Assembly (NCBI GenBank): GCA_048463395.1
Contig: DBFWPL010000012.1
Coordinates: forward strand, 1 to 51,401
Reading direction: 5' to 3'
From: JAGAJR01 sp048463395
GTDB taxonomy: Bacteria; Pseudomonadota; Alphaproteobacteria; RF32; CAG-239
DNA length: 51,401 nt
Shown here: piece after piece, positions 43,718 through 51,401 of the stretch
Layout of the letters: every line of letters begins with the position of its first letter
Numbering within the stretch: the stretch's first letter is position 1
The notes under the pieces: generated by a model
The model's database searches: none
The model's input: the letters and a program-made list of their open reading frames with translations, nothing else
What the model was told of the DNA's origin: nothing
Position numbers and translations under genes: made by a program

Positions 43718-44818
43718 ATGAAACTGTTTCTTTACACGCTTTTTTCGTTATGCCTTTCGGGAAGCATTTCAGCTTATGCCGAAGAGTTTGTTGCTGCAGA
43801 CGAAGATGACAACGGCAGCATTGCTGTTTTCGGAACCGGTTGCGAAAAGTTAAAAGAAGGAGAAGCCCGTTCTTCCGTAAGAGTTCGGGCATCGGACAAA
43901 GCCAGTTTTAACGCTGTCAAAAATTTGGCTCAGCTTTCCAACGTTCAAAAAGAATTTAACGAACACGATTTTAATGTCTTGGTTTATAATCTGGTGGACA
44001 ATTCTCTGGATGATTTGTCAGTTAAAACCACGAAACAAGATGAGGAGGAAATTTGTGTCGAAATTACCGGATATATCCGTCAGGAAAATTTGTTTTACGC
44101 CATCCAAAACGCCGTAGAGGCTCAAGAAGACATTGAACGAACCAAAGACACTTCAATTAAAAGTTCTGACCCGGCCATGATGATTGCCCCGACAGTTGTC
44201 AAAATTATCGAAAAGAATCCTAATCCGGGGGTTAATAAAAAGAATGAAGAGCGGGTAAAAATCGTTGTCGATAACAGAAAGAGAGCAGAAACGTCTCCTC
44301 TTGCGGAAACGCCTCCCGAAACCTCTTCCGAACTTCAAATATCTTCGGAAAGTATGGATAAGAAGGGTTTTGTTTACATCCCTCCGACAGAATTTTTTAA
44401 TAATACAAAATCAGAGAAAAGGGCTGAAGTTTTAAAAAAACAATTTTCCCAAAATGAATATTTTTATGTTACGGACAAAGCCGATTTGGCCGATTATATC
44501 GTCCGGACAAAAGTTTTGCGTGCCAAAGTAGATCCCATCAACAGCAATACCAACCGCCTACAAATGGTTATTGCCGTCGAGTTGGAAAATGTTGAAGACA
44601 AAACAACATCAACCGAGCATCAAAACCGTTTTGTATTGTTTTCCAGCAGTGAGGACGAGCAGGAAGTCGCGGCAAAATTAATGACTAAGCTGTTTGAAAA
44701 AGCCGGAGAACAAACAATCAACCGCATTGAACAAAAAGAACGGAAGAAAAACCGCGGACCGGCCATTCCGAAAATTATCACACCGGCCGGTTCATCAATG
44801 CCGGATGAGCTGAGATAG
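43718..44818 (+). CDS. Exported partner of the LpoB-like lipoprotein
   Basis: 366 residues with a signal peptide (about 1-21, SAYA/EEF). Residues ~30-130 resemble LPP20/FlgT-N type domains (GEARSSVRVRASDKASFNAVKNL; CVEITGYIRQENLFYAI). A Pro/Ser/Glu-rich linker follows. Residues ~225-345 repeat the LpoB-like theme (VYIPPTEFFNNTKSEKRAEV, LADYIVRTKVL). It starts on the base after the preceding stop codon, and its 3' end overlaps a convergent gene by 41 bases. Confidence 0.7.
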   Translation: MKLFLYTLFSLCLSGSISAYAEEFVAADEDDNGSIAVFGTGCEKLKEGEARSSVRVRASDKASFNAVKNLAQLSNVQKEFNEHDFNVLVYNLVDNSLDDLSVKTTKQDEEEICVEITGYIRQENLFYAIQNAVEAQEDIERTKDTSIKSSDPAMMIAPTVVKIIEKNPNPGVNKKNEERVKIVVDNRKRAETSPLAETPPETSSELQISSESMDKKGFVYIPPTEFFNNTKSEKRAEVLKKQFSQNEYFYVTDKADLADYIVRTKVLRAKVDPINSNTNRLQMVIAVELENVEDKTTSTEHQNRFVLFSSSEDEQEVAAKLMTKLFEKAGEQTINRIEQKERKKNRGPAIPKIITPAGSSMPDELR

Positions 44819-45542
44819 GACGAATCAGAAAACACAAGTTATTAAGCCGTTTGATTTTTTTGACGGCACAGTAACTGATAACCTGCATTTCCATTTTTTC
44901 ATAATGCTGATTGACATCTAAAACATCATTACTGACGTACAAAACGATTTCCATATCGGTAAATCCCCTGTCATTATACAGGTTTATATCATAAGAAAGC
45001 ATGACGTCCTTATTTTGCTCATAAAGTTGTTTTTGCAGATTTGCAAAATGCTCCGTATAATTCAATTGTCTGTTTACGTTCAAAAAATCCGCCAGCATTT
45101 GTCTTGACGGAGCCGATAAATCAGCCAAATTTATCTTCTCAATCAGGAAAGAATCCCCTGAAGCAATAGCATACTTCAGCATTGACGGATAAAAAGAAAA
45201 AATGTTTTCGTTAATATTGTCAAACCGTGTCTTTAACAAAACCCCCGCCATTTCGAGTAATCCGATATTGATGAGGTTTTGAATATACAGATTTTCGGTC
45301 TCTACGGTTAAGTGTCCGCCGATTTCCCATATTTTGTAAGCAAGTGCCTTTGCCCGCTGTTGATTGCCGAGCATTATCTGCTCCTGCATCAGAACAATCA
45401 ATCCGTTCACATTTTCAGGATTTTGCTTTAATATGGCATAAATTTGCTTTTCAACTTCCATGATTTCAGCCGTACGACCATAATCATATTGCTGTAACAA
45501 TCGCAGACACCGCATATATTCTTCATTTTGCAATTCCGTCAT
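44778..45542 (-). CDS. TPR-like helical protein, unknown function
   Basis: 254 residues, soluble. The first ~110 residues form helical pairs resembling tetratricopeptide repeats (AEIMEVEKQIYAILKQNPEN, VNGLIVLMQEQIMLGNQQRA). The C-terminal part has strands (MEIVLYVSNDVLDVNQHYEK) and a conserved-looking tail. Not otherwise recognised. It shares 41 bases with the convergent gene before it and lies 23 bases after dtd on the same strand. Confidence 0.68.
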   Translation of the reverse strand: MTELQNEEYMRCLRLLQQYDYGRTAEIMEVEKQIYAILKQNPENVNGLIVLMQEQIMLGNQQRAKALAYKIWEIGGHLTVETENLYIQNLINIGLLEMAGVLLKTRFDNINENIFSFYPSMLKYAIASGDSFLIEKINLADLSAPSRQMLADFLNVNRQLNYTEHFANLQKQLYEQNKDVMLSYDINLYNDRGFTDMEIVLYVSNDVLDVNQHYEKMEMQVISYCAVKKIKRLNNLCFLIRPISAHPALMNRPV

Positions 45543-45565
45543 TGTTTCGTTCCTCTTTTAAATAC

Positions 45566-46003
45566 CTATTTTTCCAACAAAAAAGTTACCGGCCCGTCAT
45601 TTATTAAAGAAACCTGCATATCTGCCTGAAAAATTCCGTTTTGAACGGGAATGCCTTCAGCCCTGACGCAGTTACTGAAAAACTCATACAGCGGTTTTGC
45701 TTTGTCCGGATGAGCTGCGGTTTCAAATCCCGGGCGGTTTCCGCGGCTGGTGTCTCCGGCCAAGGTGAATTGCGAAACGACTAGACATTCGCCTTTTACA
45801 TCTTTTATGCTAAGGTTCATTTTTCCTTCCGTATCTTCAAATATTCTTAAGTTGCTGACTTTTCTGGCAAGGAATTCAGCCTCTTTTTCAGAATCTTCCT
45901 TTTCAACACCGACAAAAACAAGCAAGCCTTTTTCAATGGCGGAAACTACCTCTCCGGCAACAGCTACCGACGCCGTTTTTACCCTTTGCACCAAAACTTT
46001 CAT
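45566..46003 (-). CDS. dtd: D-aminoacyl-tRNA deacylase
   Basis: 145 residues, full family length. The enzyme removes D-amino acids from mischarged tRNA. Both family motifs are seen: SQFTLAGDTSRGNRPGF (SQxTL) and NDGPVTFLLE (GP cis-proline). MKVLVQRVKTASVAV is the usual start. Confidence 0.96.
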   Translation of the reverse strand: MKVLVQRVKTASVAVAGEVVSAIEKGLLVFVGVEKEDSEKEAEFLARKVSNLRIFEDTEGKMNLSIKDVKGECLVVSQFTLAGDTSRGNRPGFETAAHPDKAKPLYEFFSNCVRAEGIPVQNGIFQADMQVSLINDGPVTFLLEK

Positions 46004-46099
46004 TTTACATTCCTACTTATCATGTTTTTTTATTATATTGAAATTATGTTTAAGATAGATTAAAATTCGGGAAAATTTTAAATAAAAAGGATTTAATCC

Positions 46100-47344
46100 A
46101 TGAAAAAAATTCTCCTGTTTTTGGCTTTTTTGTTTTTGTCCGGCTGCACCTCTTTCGGAAGGGGCGTGGCAGAAGCCATCTTAAACAAAGACAATACAGA
46201 AGACCACCGGCAATGTGATATTGTCGGCGACAAAATTAACGGCATTGACGATTATTTTCAGCAGAAAAAAATTGTTAAAGTGATGATGATTCACGGGGTT
46301 GGTTCCCACACTCCGGGTTATGCGACCAGAATCAGAGAGAATCTGGCAAAATCCTTAGGTCTGACCATATTTTCCAAACGGGCAAAAGATATTACCCTGC
46401 TTAATCCGGACGACGGAAAAACGGAAATCGGCCATTTGCAGGTTATCCGCATGCAAAACGAAGACCGCACCAAGGATTTGATTTTCTATGAATTGACTTG
46501 GTCAAATATTACCGCCAAGCAAAAGAAGATTTTAGATTACGACACTTCGGGAAAGTATGCTTATAAAAGAGCTCCGTTTAACCACAGCATGAAAAAGTTT
46601 CTGAATGACACGGTTCCCGACCCGATGATTTATCTGATTGATAAAGACAATCTTATTCTCAATGCTGCCAAACAGGCCAGCTGTTGGATGCTCGGACACA
46701 ATTGGAACCAGTTGAAAAACAATCAAAAACAAGTATGCAGTGTCTCTTCTTACAATCAACTGAAAGATTTAAGCGACGAGAACATTATTTATATTACGCA
46801 TAGTTTGGGCAGCCGGATTTTAATGGACAGCATGACCGATATTGTTAATGAAATTGCTCAGGCAGACATTCACCAAAACAGAGATGCAGAACTGATCACC
46901 AATGAATTGAAAAACAAAAACATCACGGTATTTATGCTCGCCAACCAGCTGCCAATCTTGCAAATCGGCCGCAAAAGCCCCGCCGTTACCAATCAAATTA
47001 ATGCCTATTGCAAGAAGCAAGGCAAAAATTATAACAACCGGGTCTTCGAACAGGTTAGTATTGTCGCCTTCTCAGATCCGAACGATTTGTTGAGTTATGA
47101 CATTCCACAAAGTTTTGTTGATTCTTACATTGACTCTCGGATGTGTCCTTCGCTGACCAATGTCAACATTAATATCGCCGAAGAAATTTCGGCATTTGGG
47201 TTATCCGTTGTCAATCCGGTTGCATCACACACCGAATACGACAACGACGAGCGGGTAATTGAGATGATTTCGCAGGGAACACATCATATCAAAGACGACA
47301 AAATCCTAAATAAAAAATGCCGTTTTATTGAATTAGACGATTAG
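46100..47344 (+). CDS. Lipoprotein with alpha/beta-hydrolase fold
   Basis: 414 residues. MKKILLFLAFLFLSGC ends in a lipobox (LSGC). VMMIHGVGSHTPGYA gives the oxyanion-side HG motif. ITHSLGSRILMDSM holds the nucleophile serine in a G/H-x-S-x-G-like elbow (HSLGS). The likely acid is in AFSDPNDLLSYDIP and the histidine in ASHTEYDND. So a cell-envelope esterase or lipase-like enzyme is predicted; the substrate is unknown. AAAAGGA precedes the ATG. Confidence 0.8.
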   Translation: MKKILLFLAFLFLSGCTSFGRGVAEAILNKDNTEDHRQCDIVGDKINGIDDYFQQKKIVKVMMIHGVGSHTPGYATRIRENLAKSLGLTIFSKRAKDITLLNPDDGKTEIGHLQVIRMQNEDRTKDLIFYELTWSNITAKQKKILDYDTSGKYAYKRAPFNHSMKKFLNDTVPDPMIYLIDKDNLILNAAKQASCWMLGHNWNQLKNNQKQVCSVSSYNQLKDLSDENIIYITHSLGSRILMDSMTDIVNEIAQADIHQNRDAELITNELKNKNITVFMLANQLPILQIGRKSPAVTNQINAYCKKQGKNYNNRVFEQVSIVAFSDPNDLLSYDIPQSFVDSYIDSRMCPSLTNVNINIAEEISAFGLSVVNPVASHTEYDNDERVIEMISQGTHHIKDDKILNKKCRFIELDD

Positions 47345-47378
47345 GGGGTTATATCTTTTCTGCACGGGAGAAGAACGA

Positions 47379-48377
47379 ATGAACGACATGGCTGCGGAAC
47401 TTTCCGCTTTTACGATAATTCTGGACGGCAAAGGCAGCGGAGAACTGCTGACACCGGAGCAGTCGGATAAAGAAAAGTTAAAAACCACCCCTAATAATTT
47501 TTGGCAAAATCTGGATTACAAAGCCCCGGAAACATACCGTTTGTTGACAGAGGATTACGGGATTGAAACTACCGTGGCCGACGCTTTATGCGACGAGGAA
47601 ACCCGTCCCCGTTACTTTGCAACGGAAAAAGGCATTGTGGTTATTTTAAGAGACGTCAACTTAAACAAAAATAGCAGCATTGACGATATGATTTCCCTGC
47701 GGTTTTGGATTGACGACACTAAAATCATTTCCCTTTCCCACCGTAAGATTAACGCCATCCACACCGTTTTTGAAAAATTAATAAGAAAAATCGGTCCGAA
47801 AAACACTTTAGAATGTTTTATTGATATTGCCGACGGCATTGTTTCCAATATTGAAAATGTCGTTATGGAAATCAGAGACGCCACGGATGATTTGGAAGAG
47901 CGGGTTATTAATCTGGATACACTCAGTGATTTTGATTTGCGGGAATCGCTCAGTGAACTGCGGCGGGAAATTATATCCATTCGCCGTTACAGCAATCCGC
48001 AAAAAGATATTTTTCTTAATCTGCAACATGAAACCTCTTCCGTTTTCAAAGGCAGCAAGAGCAAAGCCCGTCTTCGGGAAACATATAACACGTTGGTTAA
48101 AATCATTGAAGATTTAGATTACTCAAAAGATCATTTGTCTGTTTTCTATGAGGAACTGCAAAGCAAGATGAGCATTAACATGAACCGGATTATGTATATG
48201 ATTTCCATTGTTACGGTTATCTTTATGCCGTTAGGGCTGATTACCGGTCTGCTGGGAATCAATGTCGCCGGCATTCCTTACGCCGAAAGCCATTGGGCTT
48301 TTGCCGCAGTGTGCGGTTTTCTGTTCCTTCTGGTAACAGTTTTATTGTTAATTATGCGAAAACTGCACTGGCTTTAA
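47379..48377 (+). CDS. CorA-family divalent cation channel, ZntB type
   Basis: 332 residues: a cytoplasmic alpha/beta domain, a long helix, and two membrane helices at the C-terminus. The pore motif reads GINVAGIP where CorA has GMNVxGxP, which is the form found in ZntB zinc transporters. The charged end KLHWL is short. The start follows GGGAGAAG. Its last 4 bases overlap the convergent SpmAB gene. Confidence 0.88.
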   Translation: MNDMAAELSAFTIILDGKGSGELLTPEQSDKEKLKTTPNNFWQNLDYKAPETYRLLTEDYGIETTVADALCDEETRPRYFATEKGIVVILRDVNLNKNSSIDDMISLRFWIDDTKIISLSHRKINAIHTVFEKLIRKIGPKNTLECFIDIADGIVSNIENVVMEIRDATDDLEERVINLDTLSDFDLRESLSELRREIISIRRYSNPQKDIFLNLQHETSSVFKGSKSKARLRETYNTLVKIIEDLDYSKDHLSVFYEELQSKMSINMNRIMYMISIVTVIFMPLGLITGLLGINVAGIPYAESHWAFAAVCGFLFLLVTVLLLIMRKLHWL

Positions 48378-49603
48378 TCAAAAAACAAATATCCAAAACA
48401 AACCGCCGAAATGATACCAACCACATCGGCAAACAAAGCACAAGGCAAAGCCGAACGCGTTTTGCTGATTTTTACTGCCCCGAAATAGACAGCCAAAACA
48501 TAAAAGGTTGTTTCCGTTGAGCCTTGGACAATACTCGAGATAAAGGCCGGAAAACTATCCGCTCCGTAAGTCTGCATGGTTTCAATCATCATCGCCCGAG
48601 CCCCGCTTCCCGACAATGGTTTGAGCAAGGCCGTGGGCAAAGCCGGAACAAAACCGGTATCCAACCCCATCCACTCAAATAAAGCAGCGAATCCCGCTAC
48701 TAACAGCTCCATTATGCCGGAACTCCGCAAAACGGCAATGGCAACCAACATTGCCACTAGATAAGGAATAATGCGAACGGCAATATCAAAACCTTCTTTC
48801 GCCCCCTGAATAAACGTGTCGTACACATTGACTTTCCGGACAACTCCGGATAAAAGAAAAACCGTTATCAGCGAAAATAAAATACAATTTCCCCAATTGG
48901 CGGAATTTGCCAAACGTTCGTCCGGCGGAAGGTTGTTAAAATACCAAGCCGTTAAAACAACAAGTCCGGCGAATCCCAGCAAATAACTTAAAACCACCCG
49001 ATTAAACACGTCGAGTTTTTGTATCAGGGCGACAATAGCAAACCCTGCCAAAGTTGATAAAGACGTGGCAAGCAATATCGGTATAAACACGGCAGCGGGA
49101 TTTGCTGCCCCCAACTCTGCCCGATACATTAAAATCGTTATCGGTATCAGGGTTACCGCCGAGGAGTTGATAACCATAAACAATATCTGGGCATTGGAAG
49201 CCGTATCCTTTTTAGGGTTTAGTTCCTGCAACTGTTCCATGGCTTTTAAGCCCATCGGAGTTGCGGCATTGTCCAGTCCCAACATGTTGGCGGCAATATT
49301 CATAACCATTGAGCCGATTGAAGGATGATTTTCAGGCACTTCCGGCATTATTCTGCGAAACAGGGGATAAAGAGCTTTTGCCAACAGGTTGGTCAGGCCC
49401 GAGGCTTCGGCAATTTTGAGCAAACCCAGCCAAAAACACAAAATTCCGGTCAAATTCAGAGAAATGGTAAACGCACTTTTAGAAGAAGAAAAAACCGATG
49501 ACACCAAATCCGTCCAAACGGAGGCATTTCCCGCAAACACACTTTGATACAACGCAGCCGCAAAAGCCGCCATAAAAAAAGAAAACCAAATGATATTCAG
49601 CAT
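48374..49603 (-). CDS. Fused SpmA-SpmB nucleoside-recognition (Gate) membrane protein
   Basis: 409 residues, ten or more membrane helices. Residues ~1-195 resemble SpmA (MNIAANMLGLDNAATPMGLKA) and ~215-409 resemble SpmB (LPTALLKPLSGSGARAMMIE, then SIVQGSTETTFYVLAVYFG). In spore formers these are two proteins; in Gram-negative bacteria a fused form is common, and its role is probably a transporter. Not evidence of sporulation. Confidence 0.9.
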   Translation of the reverse strand: MLNIIWFSFFMAAFAAALYQSVFAGNASVWTDLVSSVFSSSKSAFTISLNLTGILCFWLGLLKIAEASGLTNLLAKALYPLFRRIMPEVPENHPSIGSMVMNIAANMLGLDNAATPMGLKAMEQLQELNPKKDTASNAQILFMVINSSAVTLIPITILMYRAELGAANPAAVFIPILLATSLSTLAGFAIVALIQKLDVFNRVVLSYLLGFAGLVVLTAWYFNNLPPDERLANSANWGNCILFSLITVFLLSGVVRKVNVYDTFIQGAKEGFDIAVRIIPYLVAMLVAIAVLRSSGIMELLVAGFAALFEWMGLDTGFVPALPTALLKPLSGSGARAMMIETMQTYGADSFPAFISSIVQGSTETTFYVLAVYFGAVKISKTRSALPCALFADVVGIISAVCFGYLFFD

Positions 49604-49728
49604 TTTTCCTCCGCCGTTTTTTAGCGATTGTAAGCGAAAAAAAGTGAAAATATTGCTAATTCCTTTAATAAAATTTAAGAAAACCGGCGTAAATTTATTG
49701 TAAAATCAATTTTGAGGAGGGTTGTAAA

Positions 49729-50295
49729 ATGCACCACATATCTTGGCTTGTTTTGCTCGGTCTGGCAATTATTTTTTATTTTATTTATGTTCAACTCATC
49801 AAAGCCAGAAATAAAGTAAAAGAGGCCTCTTCCGGCATAGACGTCCAACTCAAAAAACGTTATGACATGATTCCGAACCTGTTGAATATGGCGGCAAAAT
49901 TCATGGAGCACGAGAAAACGCTCATGGAAGAGATTACCAAGCTGAGAACTCAAGCCATGGAAAATTCTTTTACGGGAAACCCGCAACAACAAATCGAATT
50001 GGAAAATTTATTAGACAAGAAGCTGAAAGAATTTACCTTATCCGTTGAAAATTATCCGGATTTGAAATCTAACCAGACAATGTTACAGGCGATGAACAGC
50101 CTGAGCGAGGTTGAAGAGCACATTGCCGCCGCCAGACGGTTTTACAATGCCAGCGTCAATGAGCTGAAAAATACAGCCGAAATTTTTCCGGGAAACGTGG
50201 TTGCTAAACTCGTTAACGTGAAAGCCAACATGCCGTTTTTTGAGGCTGAGGCCGCTGCTAAAGAAAGTATTGACAGCAGGGACTTCTTTAAATGA
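49729..50295 (+). CDS. LemA family protein
   Basis: 188 residues: one N-terminal membrane helix (about 4-24), then a helical bundle with the LemA pattern (VKEASSGIDVQLKKRYDMIP and NLLNMAAKFMEHEKTLMEEI; later AARRFYNASVNELKN). Function not settled. GAGGAGG lies 8 bases before the ATG. The stop overlaps the next ATG (ATGA), so translation is coupled. Confidence 0.95.
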   Translation: MHHISWLVLLGLAIIFYFIYVQLIKARNKVKEASSGIDVQLKKRYDMIPNLLNMAAKFMEHEKTLMEEITKLRTQAMENSFTGNPQQQIELENLLDKKLKEFTLSVENYPDLKSNQTMLQAMNSLSEVEEHIAAARRFYNASVNELKNTAEIFPGNVVAKLVNVKANMPFFEAEAAAKESIDSRDFFK

Positions 50296-51242
50296 TTCCT
50301 GACAAGCGGAAATCTGCAAAGCTCAATACTGAATTCAAGAATTTTTTTGATACAAAATTCCAAAACGATTTTCCCGAGCTGGAAAAACAAAGAAAAAAAT
50401 ATTTGTTATATTTTTGGATATTGTGCTTTGTCTCCGTTATTGTTATCAGCGTTATTCATACTTCTGTCGTTGTTGTCGGCGGACAAGATCTGGCAATGAA
50501 CGATAATTATGTTACCGTTATGTTTTTTCTGGTCGCTGCCGCCATTTATATTATCCATTCTCCGATTAACCGTTTTAAAGAACACATCAAAAAAAACGTG
50601 ATGAAAAAACTGCTTTCTTATTTTGGTGATTTTTCTTACGCTTATCAGCGAGGAATTTATTCCAATCTGATTAAAAAAACTTGTTTGTTCGGAGATTATG
50701 ACGACAAAGAGGACGATGACTTTTTCAGCGGAACTTATAAAAATGTTAATATTATGGTTGCGGAAGAAGAACTTATTAAAATTGTCCACACCCAAAAAGG
50801 CTCCCGAAGAGTTACCATTTTTGACGGAATCATCATTGAACTGGATATGAACAAAAACTTTAACGGACAAACAGTCGTTAAAAAGGATCACGGAATTTTC
50901 AACCGTTTTTACTGCGTTTCAAAGATGGAAAACGTAAAACTGGAAGACGTTGTTTTTGAAAAACATTTTGAAGTTTATTCCACAGATCAAATTGAGGCTC
51001 GTTACGTTTTGACAACCGCTTTTATGGAAAGAATGCTTCAACTTAAACAGGTCTTCAAAGGAAGACAAATCCAATTCAGTTTCTTTGATAACAAAGTCAT
51101 CATTGCCATAGATACATCAAAAGATATGTTTGAGGTATCCTCCTTATTCCACAAAATTCCCGACTATAAAAGAACATTCGAAACATTCAATCAAATTAAT
51201 GCCGTTTTCTCAATTATTGAGATTTTACTCTCACCAAAATAA
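50292..51242 (+). CDS. DUF3137 membrane protein
   Basis: 316 residues with two membrane segments (about 38-60 and 73-92) and a large cytoplasmic C-terminal part (GIIIELDMNKNFNGQTVVKK). The pattern fits DUF3137, which is often encoded with LemA, as here. Role unknown; the pair probably works together in the membrane. Confidence 0.82.
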   Translation: MIPDKRKSAKLNTEFKNFFDTKFQNDFPELEKQRKKYLLYFWILCFVSVIVISVIHTSVVVVGGQDLAMNDNYVTVMFFLVAAAIYIIHSPINRFKEHIKKNVMKKLLSYFGDFSYAYQRGIYSNLIKKTCLFGDYDDKEDDDFFSGTYKNVNIMVAEEELIKIVHTQKGSRRVTIFDGIIIELDMNKNFNGQTVVKKDHGIFNRFYCVSKMENVKLEDVVFEKHFEVYSTDQIEARYVLTTAFMERMLQLKQVFKGRQIQFSFFDNKVIIAIDTSKDMFEVSSLFHKIPDYKRTFETFNQINAVFSIIEILLSPK

Positions 51243-51318
51243 ATTTTCCCCTTCCCGAAATGTAACAGAAATATGAAATTGCATTTAAAATGCGTGGGTG
51301 TGCACACTTTTTTGTTGC
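51243..51318. other. Short intergenic stretch before the right repeat
   Basis: It has a GCATTT/AAATGC dyad and a GTGTGCACAC palindrome followed by T6, which might end the DUF3137 gene. No gene is seen. Upstream elements of the next surface protein gene would lie here. Confidence 0.4.
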
Positions 51319-51401
51319 AAAAAAAAAAAATGACTTAGTATAGATAGTGTGTAGGCTTTAGATTTTATAACTGTGTGGGGTGTGCTATGATTAATACTAA
51401 G
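51319..51401 (+). repeat. 83-bp direct repeat, right copy
   Basis: Exact copy of 1-83 in the same orientation, including the A12 tract, the leader and five codons. The window ends inside the repeat. Confidence 0.93.
51387..51401 (+). CDS. Start of a surface protein gene (partial, first five codons)
   Basis: ATG at 51387 in the same context as ATG 69; it encodes MINTK and runs off the window. It is either the head of a second gene of the same family or, if the molecule were circular, the same gene. Confidence 0.6.

Noticed and set aside
48374..49603. Evidence for sporulation from SpmA/SpmB
   Set aside because: The fused form is widespread in non-spore-forming Gram-negative bacteria and no other sporulation gene is present.
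1..51401. A 51.3 kb circular plasmid or phage implied by identical ends
   Set aside because: Content is core chromosomal, with no replication initiator, partition or structural phage genes. Two genomic copies of the 83-bp gene head explain the ends better.

Overview
The window reads as a low-GC chromosomal segment of an alphaproteobacterium that lives, at least partly, without oxygen. Three points support this. The gene order rodZ-ispG-hisS-prfA with ptsP beside it, and the psd-pssA pair with the short form of psd, are arrangements I know from Alphaproteobacteria. Only a class III (oxygen-sensitive, glycyl-radical) ribonucleotide reductase is visible. Coding is AT-rich, with Shine-Dalgarno sites of the AGGAG type. 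A host-associated, gut-type member of the class is my inference; no rRNA is present to confirm it.

Layout. 1-2894: a secreted Cys-rich, beta-solenoid surface protein. 2945-6384: anaerobic ribonucleotide reductase, with the glycyl-radical loop on a separate small protein and two NrdR-type boxes upstream. 6385-9203: a divergent pair, a TolC-family outer-membrane lipoprotein with an Ig/cadherin-like tail and a VirB8-fold inner-membrane protein. 9245-15481: oligopeptidase F, a small membrane protein, a GlmU-like nucleotidyltransferase domain, a DUF2207 membrane protein and a secreted GH24 muramidase. 15628-27882: a long minus-strand housekeeping run (two membrane proteins, dnaE, prfA, hisS, ispG, rodZ-like, ptsP). 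27982-31447: small genes (two tandem cupins, a cysteine hydrolase, a half DEAD-box protein, a lipoprotein, a structured RNA candidate and a small HTH protein). 31481-33251: pssA, psd and tRNA-Leu(UAA). 33252-38603: an accessory region behind the tRNA, with a decayed tRNA copy carrying a structured insert, a gene of foreign codon usage, small membrane proteins, a possible kinase-like protein, a nucleotidyltransferase, a zeta-toxin-like kinase and a LysR regulator. 38756-51242: flavin reductase, a CoaD-HD fusion, an MsbA-like exporter, DUF1294, an LpoB-like lipoprotein with a partner, a TPR-like protein, D-Tyr-tRNA deacylase, a lipoprotein hydrolase, a ZntB/CorA channel, an SpmA-SpmB fusion, and LemA with a DUF3137 protein.

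The last 83 bases repeat the first 83 exactly, including the promoter-side A tract and the first five codons of the surface protein gene. With so many unrelated core genes and no replication module, I read this as two chromosomal copies of a conserved gene head, which broke the assembly, rather than a 51 kb circle.

The strongest candidates for something new are the split NrdD, the RNA at 30999-31167 with mutually exclusive helices in front of an HTH gene, the tRNA-Leu duplication with its hairpin insert and foreign neighbour, the TolC lipoprotein/VirB8-fold pair, and the CoaD-HD fusion. No transposase, integrase, CRISPR array or rRNA gene was seen.
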